Shown here in pieces: positions 53,158 through 61,873 of a DNA stretch of 64,000 nucleotides. Numbering within the stretch: position 1 is the stretch's first letter; each line of letters starts with the position of its first letter. A program made the translations under genes and the position numbers. The stretch covers positions 220,709 through 284,708 of the forward strand of contig NZ_WPIN01000010.1 in the NCBI RefSeq assembly GCF_009754945.1, in the 5' to 3' direction. A model generated the notes under the pieces. The model made no database searches. It had not been told where the DNA came from and was given only the letters and a program-made list of their open reading frames with translations. The DNA comes from Spirosoma arboris (GTDB lineage Bacteria; Bacteroidota; Bacteroidia; Cytophagales; Spirosomataceae).

Positions 53158-53781
53158 ATGAGCATAACCATTATTATCATTGTTGTCACGGTCCTCGTTA
53201 GTGTTCTGGCCTGGAGAGATTACAGCCTTATGGATCGGTTTATAATGAACCCCTATCGAATAGCAAGTCGGGGGGAGTATTATCGATTGATCACGTCAGG
53301 TTTTCTACATGCCGACTGGGGACACTTGTTGTTCAACATGATTAGCTTCTACTTCTTTGCTAGTTTTATTGAGCAACTATTTTATTACTTATTTGCGGGA
53401 AGCGGTGCGGTATACCTAGTTGGATTTTACTTAGCTGCCATTTTAGTATCTGACATTCCTACCTTTCTAAAGCATCGAAACGATCCGGGGTACAATTCGC
53501 TGGGCGCATCGGGGGGCGTATCTGCCATTATTTTTGCCGCTATTCTATTTCGACCTTTAACGCCTATCTCCCTGTTTTTTCTCCCGATCGGTATCCCTGG
53601 ATTCATTTTTGGACCATTGTATCTTGCTTATTCTTACTACGAAGCTCGTCGTGGAGGTAGTAATATTAATCACGATGCTCACTTCTATGGAGCATTATTC
53701 GGTATCGTGTTTATGATTATTGTGTACCCACAAGTGCTCCCTGATTTTTTCGAACAGATTGCTGGCTGGCGCCTGTTTTAG
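53158..53781 (+). CDS. Rhomboid family intramembrane serine protease
   Basis: The 207-residue inner-membrane protease cleaves membrane-spanning substrates. It has six membrane segments, the HxxxN motif (HLLFN, H56), the catalytic Ser in LGASGGVSA (S118) and the His in NHDAHFYGAL (H175). The order and spacing fit a bacterial rhomboid. Substrates are unknown. The inverted repeat 53072-53152 lies just before. Confidence 0.93.
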   Translation: MSITIIIIVVTVLVSVLAWRDYSLMDRFIMNPYRIASRGEYYRLITSGFLHADWGHLLFNMISFYFFASFIEQLFYYLFAGSGAVYLVGFYLAAILVSDIPTFLKHRNDPGYNSLGASGGVSAIIFAAILFRPLTPISLFFLPIGIPGFIFGPLYLAYSYYEARRGGSNINHDAHFYGALFGIVFMIIVYPQVLPDFFEQIAGWRLF

Positions 53782-53808
53782 TAAATACGATCCTATTGTC
53801 GACTTACT

Positions 53809-54705
53809 ATGTTCAGCCTGTTCAATCAACCATACCCATCCACAAATATGCCTATGCAGGAACTGCGTAAGGCTGCGGTAATTGGGCTATTCGTTGGTTT
53901 GTTTTTGCTGATCTTTCAGCCGTTTGGGATTAACCTATGGGAGACACCGAATAAAGCGCTTAAAGTAATAGGTTTTGGCGCTGTTACATTTGTTATAACG
54001 GCCATCAATTTTGTCATTTGGCCACGGCTATTCCCAAAGCTATTCGCAGAACAAACCTGGACAATTGGGCGTGAAATTCTGTTCGTAACAACAAATGTTT
54101 TGCTGATTGCCATTGCTAACCGACTTTATCTGTCAGGGTTGCTGGAACCTAAAGAGGAGAGTGGTTTGAACTGGCTAAATATGATTGTCGTGACTTTCCT
54201 GATCGCTGTATTTCCTGTAACAGGTCTGGTATTACTCAATTATATTCGGGAGCTCAAAAAATACAGTCGCGCTGCCGCCGATCTGCCAATTCATAGTTCA
54301 GTTACAGATAACATTCCTACAATGAATACGGTAGTTACAGCTGCGTCTGAATTACCAGATTCTATAGTAACGCTGGTGGCTGATAATGAGAAAGACAAAC
54401 TGACTCTACCAATCGAATCCCTGGTTTTTATCGAGTCCAGCGATAATTATTGCACTGTCGTTTATCTTAAAAATGAGCAGCCTGCTAAACCGCTTCTACG
54501 GAGCAGCTTGAGTCGATTAGAAAAACAGATTGCCCAACCGCACATTGTCCGGTGTCATCGTTCCTATGTGGTTAATCTTAATCGGGTTGAGCGCGTAACG
54601 GGTAATGCACAAGGTTACAAACTTCACTTACTAGGTGGGCAGTTTCAACTACCCGTGGCCAGACAGTATAACGAAACGCTGGTTGCCGAGCTGAAAGCGT
54701 TGTAA
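53809..54705 (+). CDS. Membrane-anchored LytTR transcription regulator
   Basis: The 298-residue protein has four hydrophobic segments (~19-37, 46-68, 86-105, 118-146) and a C-terminal LytTR DNA-binding domain (~200-298): VFIESSDNYCTVVYLK, LRSSLSRLEKQI, VRCHRSYVVNLNRVERV and QLPVARQYNETLV. No receiver domain is present, so it may sense membrane or external signals directly. LytTR proteins bind paired short DNA repeats; such repeats lie just downstream, before the next gene (54722-54783). Confidence 0.92.
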   Translation: MFSLFNQPYPSTNMPMQELRKAAVIGLFVGLFLLIFQPFGINLWETPNKALKVIGFGAVTFVITAINFVIWPRLFPKLFAEQTWTIGREILFVTTNVLLIAIANRLYLSGLLEPKEESGLNWLNMIVVTFLIAVFPVTGLVLLNYIRELKKYSRAAADLPIHSSVTDNIPTMNTVVTAASELPDSIVTLVADNEKDKLTLPIESLVFIESSDNYCTVVYLKNEQPAKPLLRSSLSRLEKQIAQPHIVRCHRSYVVNLNRVERVTGNAQGYKLHLLGGQFQLPVARQYNETLVAELKAL

Positions 54706-54721
54706 AATAGCCCTCTGTTCG

Positions 54722-54783
54722 TCCCTAAAGCCGTTTTTAGTTGCCAAACATCCCTAAAATTGCTGTTCACCCCTTTTAGTTGC
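54722..54783. promoter_or_regulatory. Repeat pair before the 54842 gene: candidate LytTR binding site
   Basis: TTTTAGTTGC occurs at 54735-54744 and 54774-54783 and TCCCTAAA at 54722-54729 and 54751-54758. The second TTTTAGTTGC overlaps the -33 element of the promoter whose -7 box is 54804-54811. Confidence 0.45.
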
Positions 54784-54811
54784 AGCAGGTTGGCGAGCCG
54801 ATGTAAGTTTG
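54780..54811 (+). promoter_or_regulatory. Promoter of the 54842 membrane protein gene
   Basis: TAAGTTTG at 54804-54811 is an exact TAnnTTTG box; TTGC at 54780-54783 is 20 bp upstream as the -33 element. The leader is about 25 bases. Confidence 0.6.
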
Positions 54812-54841
54812 TCTCAACGAACGACAAGCACACAAACGGCT

Positions 54842-55540
54842 ATGAAAACGCTGATTATTTCTCTCCTCATTATCCATATCGCTACCGGTTTCACTGCCTT
54901 GCTGGTTGGCCTGATCCCTATGTTTTCTAAAAAAGGCAGCCAACTACATAATCGGACCGGGCTGATCTATGTGTATTGCATGATTACCGTTGCGATAACG
55001 GCGTTGCTATTATGCGGCTTACAGCCCTTCAAAATGATGCGTCTGTTCCTGACAGGTATCGCTGTCTTTAGTTTTTACTTAAGCATGACGGGCTGGCGCG
55101 CAACGAAGCAGAAAAAGACAGGTCCAACATCATTCGATAAGGGACTTACCTTCATAACACTGATGGTCAGCGTGGGAATGATTGGCTTTGGCGTGTATTT
55201 ATTGGCGCTAAATGGAGCATCATTCTTCCCGATTTTATTCTCTTTTTTCGGGGTGCTGACATTGACATTTGCCGGACGTGATGTCAAACAAATGACGCAG
55301 CCTACGGAAAAAATGCATTGGTTTTTTCAGCATTTCACGCGGATGGGTGGTTCTTATATTGCCACATTTACAGCCGCTTTGGTCACGAATCTGGCTCGTA
55401 TACTGCCTGACAATGCGCCCGATTGGGCTGGTACTCTTGGCTGGATCGCCCCAAGCATCATTGGAGGAATGCTAATTGGCAGAACAGTGCGGTATTATAA
55501 GAAGAAATTTAGTGCTGTGAAGACGCCCGTAGTCGCCTAA
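54842..55540 (+). CDS. Integral membrane protein, DUF2306-like
   Basis: The 232-residue protein starts at ATG 54842. It has six or seven hydrophobic segments and a conserved-looking LIPMFSKKGSQLHNRTGLIYVY with a His in the second segment, as in DUF2306 proteins whose function is unknown. Its promoter carries repeats likely to bind the neighbouring LytTR regulator, so it is a candidate target. The end abuts the SGNH gene, with zero spacing. Confidence 0.8.
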   Translation: MKTLIISLLIIHIATGFTALLVGLIPMFSKKGSQLHNRTGLIYVYCMITVAITALLLCGLQPFKMMRLFLTGIAVFSFYLSMTGWRATKQKKTGPTSFDKGLTFITLMVSVGMIGFGVYLLALNGASFFPILFSFFGVLTLTFAGRDVKQMTQPTEKMHWFFQHFTRMGGSYIATFTAALVTNLARILPDNAPDWAGTLGWIAPSIIGGMLIGRTVRYYKKKFSAVKTPVVA

Positions 55541-56239
55541 TCATTTTTGTAATGACTCTTTGGCGGTTGGCAGTGCTTTTTCAGCCCAAAGCTTCATTTG
55601 TTTACCTGAATAATGCAGGCCATCAGAAGCAAATTGTGTTTCATCACCTGAAGCTGACCGGGTCAGCGGAGTAATGTCAACGAAAGTAATGGCTGCTTTC
55701 TCACACTCATCTCTGGCAATGGTATTGAACTGGTCAATCTCCTGAGCGATTCTAGCTTTGCTCTGGCCAGCGGCATAGGGTGAATAACCCCAATCGGGAA
55801 TCGATAAGACAAAAACGTGTGCCGTTTTACCTCCGGCAAACTTGGTGGCCGTTTGCAGCAACTCTCGAAACTCAGTTCGATACGTATCCTGACTCTGACC
55901 ACGATATTGATTGTTGACGCCAATTAGCAACGAAACCAGACTATATGTTTTCTGATTGCCACTGGCTTTAATCGCATCCTGCAGTTCAGATGTTGTCCAG
56001 CCGGTACGAGCAATAATATCCGGGCTTGCTATATCCAAACCGTCTTTGCGTAAAAGCCCAGCTAATTGAACGCTCCAGCGATCAGTTTCTGAAACGCGTT
56101 CCCCAATGGTATAGGAATCGCCAAGTGATAGGAAGCTATATTTCGATGCATCAGCGTTCGGATTTTCGATCATGTCGTGTTGGGTGCAGGCTAGTAAAAT
56201 TATCTGAACCAGGATTTGTGTGATTAGTTGGATTGTCAT
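55541..56239 (-). CDS. SGNH/GDSL hydrolase lipoprotein
   Basis: The 232-residue protein has a possible lipobox (VQIILLAC, Cys about 18) and the four SGNH blocks: LGDSYTIGERV (Ser), GWTTSELQDAI, LLIGVNNQYRG (Asn) and DGLHYSGKQMKL (Asp/His). Members are esterases or acyl hydrolases on lipid, sugar or peptidoglycan substrates. The substrate is unknown. It converges with and abuts the DUF2306-like gene. Confidence 0.9.
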   Translation of the reverse strand: MTIQLITQILVQIILLACTQHDMIENPNADASKYSFLSLGDSYTIGERVSETDRWSVQLAGLLRKDGLDIASPDIIARTGWTTSELQDAIKASGNQKTYSLVSLLIGVNNQYRGQSQDTYRTEFRELLQTATKFAGGKTAHVFVLSIPDWGYSPYAAGQSKARIAQEIDQFNTIARDECEKAAITFVDITPLTRSASGDETQFASDGLHYSGKQMKLWAEKALPTAKESLQK

Positions 56240-56277
56240 GATTTAGAGAAACGTTGATGCCTAGTTACAATAAACGA

Positions 56278-56322
56278 TTTGTGCCCTAAATCAGATTTAA
56301 AGAATCTGATTTAGGGCACAAA
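56278..56322. terminator. Terminator hairpin after prfB
   Basis: A perfect 20-bp stem (56278-56297 with 56303-56322) with a five-base loop lies 41 bp after the prfB stop codon, in the gap before the SGNH gene. The core is GTGCCCTAAATC with TTT/AAA ends. Confidence 0.75.
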
Positions 56323-56362
56323 ATCATGATAATCATTTAGATCAAGAAAATCCCGGTTCGGA

Positions 56363-57440
56363 TTACTCCTGTTCCAGCAAAAACGCCTTAATGAATGGGT
56401 CAAGGTCGCCATCCAGCACGGCTTCTGTATTAGACGTTTGGTAACCCGTGCGATGGTCTTTCACCCGCCGATCATCCAATACGTAAGAACGTATTTGGGA
56501 GCCCCACTCGATTTTCTGCTTGCTGGCTTCTACTTCGGCGCGGGCCGCGTTCCGCTTCTGCACCTCGATTTCGTAGAGTTTTGATTTCAGTAAGCGTATG
56601 GCCACCTCCTTATTCTGCAACTGACTCCGTTCCTGCTGACACTCAATAATCAAACCCGACGGTTTGTGCTTCAGTCGGACAGCCGTTTCTACTTTGTTCA
56701 CATTCTGTCCACCAGCACCACCCGATCGGAACGTATCCCAGTCAATATCGGCCGGATTGACTTCAATGTTAATCGTATCGTCAATTAATGGGTAAGCATA
56801 TACCGAGGCAAATGATGTATGCCGTCGGGCGTTGGAGTCGAACGGAGAAATGCGCACCAGGCGGTGAACACCATTCTCGGATTTTAGAAAGCCGTAGGCA
56901 AGTGCACCATCGACCTCAATCGTAGCTGATTTAATACCAGCTGTATCGCCCTCCTGATAATCGACCTGTTTTAATCCGTAACCATGTTTTTCGGCCCAGC
57001 GCATATACATGCGATAAAGCATATCAGCCCAGTCCTGACTTTCTGTACCACCTGCCCCGGCGTTTATTTCGAGGACTGCACTAAGCTGATCTTCCTCATT
57101 ACCGAGCATTTTTTTGAGTTCAAGGTCGTCAAGCGTGTCTTTAAGCTTACTCCCTTCCTCGTCCACTTCTTCCTCACTCACATCGCCGGCTTCGTAGAAT
57201 TCGAATAGCGTTTCGAGATCGCCGAACTGGCTATTCAATTTCTCATAACCGCTGGTCCAGCCTTTCAGGGCACGAACCTGCTTCATTACGCCTTCGGCAC
57301 GGGCAGCATTGGTCCAGAACTCAGGTTGAAAGGTTTGCTGCTCGAGTTCAGCTAATTGTTCTTTCTTGGCATCGTAGTCAAAGATACCTCCTTAGAGCCT
57401 CTACTCTGGCTCTCAAGTCGGTCAACTGGTCGGTTGTCAT
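56363..57440 (-). CDS. prfB: Peptide chain release factor 2, with programmed +1 frameshift
   Basis: RF2 ends translation at UGA and UAA. Zero-frame translation starts at ATG 57440 and gives 20 residues (MTTDQLTDLRARVEALRRYL) before UGA at 57380-57378; a +1 shift on CTT-T continues at GAC (57379-57377) for 338 more. The SPF tripeptide (RISPFDSNARRH) marks RF2 and not RF1, and GGAGGQ holds the GGQ that catalyses peptide release. The common annotation would miss the first ~51 residues if it began at an internal ATG (57286). The frameshift makes RF2 control its own level. Full length is 358. Confidence 0.95.
57378..57392 (-). promoter_or_regulatory. prfB +1 ribosomal frameshift signal
   Basis: In - strand sense, AGGAGG (57392-57387), TAT, CTT (57383-57381) and TGA (57380-57378) then C are seen. 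The E. coli site has AGGGGGTATCTTTGAC; here the SD-like element is AGGAGG and the rest is identical. UGA read slowly when RF2 is scarce lets the ribosome slip. Confidence 0.95.
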
Positions 57441-57593
57441 GAACTTGTCGTATTGTTAAAAAAATAATCTCCGTGTCCTAAATTAGGATCACAAAGATAG
57501 AACAAAAGAAAGTGGGGGAGAGGTTTCAGCAGATGTGTATAGGAATTTGCCTGCTTTGTCGCTAGCTTTCTTATGTAAAACCTTTCTCGGGCT

Positions 57594-59321
57594 ATGAAAT
57601 ACAGTTTACTGATTCTGATCCCTTTACTCTTAATTTCATGGATTGCCTTAGGGCAAATTGACTCGTCTAAAGCATCTGTGTGTGGATTCGGTTTACTATG
57701 GCAACAGCAGCGTGCACGTGACCCATTATTTGTCCAGCGGTTAAATCAATCCGAAGCCACTTTTCAACAGCAAATTGCCCGCCAGCGTGGTGCACGGGTT
57801 GCGCAGGAAACTGTTTATACACTTCCCGTAGTCGTTCACGTAATCCATAATGGCGAATCTATCGGTAGTGCTAACAATCCTTCTGACGCGTCTATCCAGG
57901 CTATGATTGGCGTACTGAATGCTGGCTTTCGCAAGAGCTTTCCGCAATCGGGTGGGGTTGATATAGGTATTCAGTTTCAACTAGCTATGCGGTCGCCCCA
58001 GTGTGGTAGTACCTCCGGTATTAATCGGGTAAACGGCAGTAGCGTAACGAATTATACAAGCGGTGGCATTGCCATTGGAACGTATGGGGGTAGCGCCGAC
58101 GAAGTGGCCGTAAAGTCGCTCAGTCGTTGGCCTAATACAGATTACATTAACATCTGGATTGTAAATAAGATTAATGGAGATGCCAACGCCGGTGGTTTTG
58201 CTTTTTTTCCTGAGTACAACTCCGCGCTCAATGATGGTATTGTGGTCTGTGCTGGCACAGTTACCAGTACGAACAAAACCATTGTTCACGAAATGGGGCA
58301 CGTCTTCAATTTGTATCACACCTTCCATGACTATGATAATGGGAATGAAACAACCTGCCCTCCATCAACTTCCTGTACAACTACCGGCGACCGCGTTTGC
58401 GATACCGAACCAGTGTTGAATAGTACCTGTGGAGTTACATCAAATACTTGTACAGGGGCTGCGTTTCAGATAGCCGATGCAAGCATGAATTATACCGTAC
58501 TGAACAATTACATGGGCTATACGAGCTGCCAATGGATGTTTACGCAAGGTCAGAAAGATCGAATGCGAACGGCACTATTAGCGTTTCGGGGTGGATTATT
58601 GAGTTCTGGTGCATTATCGGCTCCAGCAGCTAGTCCGCCTACAGTTTGTTCCGTTTCGGCCGCGAATGGATTGTCGCCTTATTATGGGGTTGGGCGATTG
58701 ACCTTCAACACACTTGATGTCTATTCTAATTCTTCGATGGCCGACGGTGCTTTTTATGTGGATCGGACCTGTAACCAACGCACTACGCTTACTGCGGGGC
58801 AGTCGTACTCATTAGCAGTCCAGGGTACTTACAATAACTACCAGTATTTACGAGCGTACGTAGATTATAACGCAGACGGTGATTTCAATGATGCTGGCGA
58901 AACACTGATGACAACTTCGGCAGGTAGCGCAACGGTTATTGTAACTGTGCCTGCTGCTGTCAATGTTAAAATAAATACACCATTACGGCTCCGAATTATT
59001 GCAGATAACCCTAATCCTACGGGGCAAGCACCTACACCCTGCAATCTGGTAGGTACATCGTCCGTAAATGAGGGAGTTGGACAGGTGGAGGACTATACCG
59101 TTGTTGTTCAACGGCGTACTGTTATTTCAGTCGCATCGGGTAGTTGGGCAACACCAGCCACTTGGTCCTGTACCTGTGTGCCCACTTCTGCTGATATTGT
59201 TTCGGTACAGTCCGGGCATATTGTGTCGATTAGTAGTGGCATGAAGCAGGCCCTAAATCTAACGCTCCAAGGGAGATTGCAATATGCAGTGGGTGGGCAA
59301 TTACAATTGACAGGTAATTAA
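57594..59321 (+). CDS. Exported M43-type zinc metalloprotease with GEVED and C-terminal G8-like region
   Basis: The 575-residue protein has a signal peptide (1-21), a pappalysin-like M43 catalytic domain with HEMGHVFNLYH (HExxHxxxxxH; ~230-240), a GEVED beta-sandwich (~365-505, YVDYNADGDFNDAGE in parts, and GEVEDYTV-like GQVEDYTV), and a final ~60 residues (SGSWATPATWSCTCVPTSAD in parts) resembling the start of a G8-type region. It should act outside the cell or at its surface. The C-terminus ends at the beta region without an evident type IX sorting tail, so its route of export is uncertain. Confidence 0.88.
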   Translation: MKYSLLILIPLLLISWIALGQIDSSKASVCGFGLLWQQQRARDPLFVQRLNQSEATFQQQIARQRGARVAQETVYTLPVVVHVIHNGESIGSANNPSDASIQAMIGVLNAGFRKSFPQSGGVDIGIQFQLAMRSPQCGSTSGINRVNGSSVTNYTSGGIAIGTYGGSADEVAVKSLSRWPNTDYINIWIVNKINGDANAGGFAFFPEYNSALNDGIVVCAGTVTSTNKTIVHEMGHVFNLYHTFHDYDNGNETTCPPSTSCTTTGDRVCDTEPVLNSTCGVTSNTCTGAAFQIADASMNYTVLNNYMGYTSCQWMFTQGQKDRMRTALLAFRGGLLSSGALSAPAASPPTVCSVSAANGLSPYYGVGRLTFNTLDVYSNSSMADGAFYVDRTCNQRTTLTAGQSYSLAVQGTYNNYQYLRAYVDYNADGDFNDAGETLMTTSAGSATVIVTVPAAVNVKINTPLRLRIIADNPNPTGQAPTPCNLVGTSSVNEGVGQVEDYTVVVQRRTVISVASGSWATPATWSCTCVPTSADIVSVQSGHIVSISSGMKQALNLTLQGRLQYAVGGQLQLTGN

Positions 59322-59351
59322 GACGAATAGCCCCGTATCAACTTTTCGACC

Positions 59352-59359
59352 TACCTTTG
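59352..59359 (+). promoter_or_regulatory. Promoter -7 box of lpd
   Basis: TACCTTTG is an exact TAnnTTTG box 55 bp before the lpd ATG (59415); no clear -33 element. Confidence 0.5.
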
Positions 59360-59414
59360 TGTTCTGTAATCACGGACATTACACATTTTTCATTATATAT
59401 TTTTCATAAAACTA

Positions 59415-60815
59415 ATGGCTTCACAGTACGACGTAATCGTTGTGGGTAGCGGGCCTGGCGGCTATGTAGCTGCTATCCGGGCGTCGCAGTTAGGATTGAA
59501 AACCGCCGTTGTCGAGCGCGAGAGCCTTGGCGGCATTTGTCTGAACTGGGGCTGTATCCCAACCAAAGCCCTGCTTAAATCAGCGCAGGTTTTTGAGTAT
59601 ATCAAGCATTCGGCCGATTACGGAATCACCGTTTCGGGTGAATCGAAAGCTGATTTTGGTGCAGTTATTAAGCGGAGTCGGGGCGTGGCTGATAGCATGA
59701 GCAAAGGCGTTCAGTTCCTGATGAAGAAAAATAAAATTGATGTTATCAATGGTTTTGGTAAGGTAAAACCCGGTAAGAAAGTCGACGTAACGGCGGCTGA
59801 TGGAAAAGTTACCGAATACGAAGCCAAGCACATCATTATTGCTACTGGAGGCCGTGCACGTCAATTGCCGAGTGTCCCTATCGATGGCAACAAAGTGATT
59901 GAATATCGCAAAGCCATGACGCTGGATAAGAAGCCAGATAGCATGCTTGTGATTGGGTCAGGTGCGATTGGCGTTGAGTTTGCTTACGTCTACGCTAGCA
60001 TGGGTACGAAAGTGACAATCATCGAGTTTCTGCCAAACGTAGTACCCGTTGAAGACGAAGACATCTCGAAAGAGCTGGCAAAACAGTACAAAAAGATCGG
60101 CATCGATATTTATACCAAGTCGGAGGTGACGAAAGTAGACACCAGTGGCAGCGGATGTAAAGTGTTTGTAAAAACACCCGATGGCGAAAAAACCTTTGAT
60201 GTCGACGTTGTGCTATCGGCTGCGGGTGTTGTTGCCAATATCGAAAACATCGGTTTGGAAGAAGTCGGAATTACGGTTGATCGGGGCAAAATCGTTTCCG
60301 ATGATTATTACCGCACCAATGTTGAAGGCTATTATGCCATCGGCGACGTAACAAAAGGCCAGGCGCTGGCGCACGTAGCTTCTGCCGAAGCGATCATTTG
60401 CGTTGAGAAAATTGCTGGGCTACCACACGTAGAACCGCTGAACTACAATAACATCCCCGGCTGTACGTACTGCACACCTGAAATTGCATCGGTAGGTTAT
60501 ACTGAGAAAGCCGCTCGCGAAGCGGGTTATGAGCTAAAGGTGGGTAAATTTCCTTTCACCGCATCGGGTAAAGCGAAAGCTGCTGGCGCACCAGAAGGTT
60601 TCGTGAAAGTTATTTTCGATGCCAAATACGGTGAGTTCCTGGGCGCTCACTTCATTGGCACCAACGTAACCGAAATGATTGCGGAGGTAGTGGCGGCTCG
60701 TAAACTGGAAACGACTGGGGAGGAAATCCTGAAAACGGTTCACCCGCACCCAACCATGTCGGAAGCAATTAAAGACGCTACCGAAGCCGCCTACGGTGAA
60801 GCAATTCACTTGTAA
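59415..60815 (+). CDS. lpdA: Dihydrolipoyl dehydrogenase
   Basis: The E3 component of 2-oxoacid dehydrogenase complexes reoxidises dihydrolipoyl groups with NAD+. The 466 residues show the FAD motif VVGSGPGGYVAAIRA, the redox disulfide GGICLNWGCIPTKALL, the NAD motif VIGSGAIGVEFAYVY, the YYAIGDV segment and the C-terminal HPHPTMSEAIKDA with the catalytic His-Glu pair. Length is normal. It stands alone, with its E1/E2 partners elsewhere. A long perfect inverted repeat lies after the stop. Confidence 0.96.
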   Translation: MASQYDVIVVGSGPGGYVAAIRASQLGLKTAVVERESLGGICLNWGCIPTKALLKSAQVFEYIKHSADYGITVSGESKADFGAVIKRSRGVADSMSKGVQFLMKKNKIDVINGFGKVKPGKKVDVTAADGKVTEYEAKHIIIATGGRARQLPSVPIDGNKVIEYRKAMTLDKKPDSMLVIGSGAIGVEFAYVYASMGTKVTIIEFLPNVVPVEDEDISKELAKQYKKIGIDIYTKSEVTKVDTSGSGCKVFVKTPDGEKTFDVDVVLSAAGVVANIENIGLEEVGITVDRGKIVSDDYYRTNVEGYYAIGDVTKGQALAHVASAEAIICVEKIAGLPHVEPLNYNNIPGCTYCTPEIASVGYTEKAAREAGYELKVGKFPFTASGKAKAAGAPEGFVKVIFDAKYGEFLGAHFIGTNVTEMIAEVVAARKLETTGEEILKTVHPHPTMSEAIKDATEAAYGEAIHL

Positions 60816-60826
60816 TATTTTTCGTC

Positions 60827-60931
60827 TGTCATTTTATGCTTGTCATTCCGACGAAAGGAGGAATCTCAAGCCTCCCTATTAATCAAGCTCGAGATTCCTC
60901 CTTTCGTCGGAATGACAAGCATAAAATGACA
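60827..60931. repeat. 41-bp perfect inverted repeat (GTCATTCCGACGAAAGG type)
   Basis: Arms 60827-60867 and 60891-60931 are exact reverse complements with a 23-base loop. The core TGTCATTCCGACGAAAGG, then AGGAATCTC, differs from the AGTAAGTG group. I recall similar sequences as common intergenic repeats in Bacteroidota genomes; this is memory, not a search result. Confidence 0.9.
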
Positions 60932-60936
60932 AAAAC

Positions 60937-60973
60937 AAAAAAGGCTACTAGTATCCAACTAGCAGCCTTTTTT
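60937..60973. terminator. Bidirectional terminator between lpd and GT2 genes
   Basis: AAAAAAGGCT and AGCCTTTTTT pair around a further 5-bp stem CTAGT/ACTAG with one A-C mismatch and five-base loop (60937-60973). T-runs lie on both strands. Confidence 0.85.
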
Positions 60974-60989
60974 GTTGACACTTGTAGTG

Positions 60990-61730
60990 CTATTTCAGGA
61001 TTTTCCAGTGCATCAATCCAAGCTTTGTGAAGAAATAAAACAATGAAGTGCGTAGGACACCGAGGCCGTAGATGGAACTGCGTCGGAAGTTGATGGAGGA
61101 AGCTTCATCAAAATACTTGGTGGGGCAGGTAACTTCGCCAATTTCGTAACCCTTATAGAAAATCTGGGCGATCATTTCGTTATCGAAAATGAAATCATCG
61201 GAATTATGCGTGAAATCCAGATTGCGAAGGACTTCGCCAGAAAACGCCCGGTAGCCTGTATGATATTCAGAAAGCTTCTGATTCATGAGGATATTCTGCG
61301 TGAGCGTCAGAAACCGATTGGCAATGTATTTATACATTGGCATGCCTCCCTTTAAAGCACCCTTCCCCAAAATACGCGAGGCAAATACAACCGGATACAG
61401 TCCATTGCCAATAATCGTAATCATAGCAGGCAGTAGCAAGGGTGTGTACTGATAATCAGGGTGAAGCATGACTACAATGTCGGCACCAAGCTCAATCGCT
61501 TTAGCGTAACAGGTCTTCTGGTTGCCGCCGTAGCCTTTATTCCGATCATGCCGAATAACATGCCGAATGCCCAGACGACGAGCTACTTCAACGGTATTAT
61601 CGGGACTGGCATCATCAACTAAAATAACGTCATCAACTAAGTCAAGCGGAATTTCACGGTAGGTACGTTCCAGCGTTAGGGCTGCCCGGTAGGCGGGCAT
61701 GACCACAATCACTTTTTTCTCATTAAACAT
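60990..61730 (-). CDS. Family 2 glycosyltransferase (polyprenol-phosphate type)
   Basis: The 246-residue protein has the GT-A opening VIVVMPAYRAALTLERTYREIP, the DD motif ILVDDASPDNTVEVARRLG, and HRDKGYGGNQKTCY-like RHDRNKGYGGNQKTCY in parts, with LHPDYQYTPLLLP. It resembles dolichol/undecaprenyl-phosphate mannosyltransferases. The C-terminal hydrophobic stretch (LRTSLFYFFTKLGL) would anchor it. Acceptor unknown; the absence of a long membrane tail places it with cytosolic-face enzymes. Confidence 0.88.
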   Translation of the reverse strand: MFNEKKVIVVMPAYRAALTLERTYREIPLDLVDDVILVDDASPDNTVEVARRLGIRHVIRHDRNKGYGGNQKTCYAKAIELGADIVVMLHPDYQYTPLLLPAMITIIGNGLYPVVFASRILGKGALKGGMPMYKYIANRFLTLTQNILMNQKLSEYHTGYRAFSGEVLRNLDFTHNSDDFIFDNEMIAQIFYKGYEIGEVTCPTKYFDEASSINFRRSSIYGLGVLRTSLFYFFTKLGLMHWKILK

Positions 61731-61873
61731 AGGGCAAAATTAAGAGGTGGGTATTACTGTACCAATATTTTTAACAATAGCAGCCGTTTCCTTCAGGATA
61801 TTGGGCGTAGATTTGTTGTTTAACCGACAGTACTACCTGATCCAGGCCTTAATTGGCTGTATATTTAGCAATT

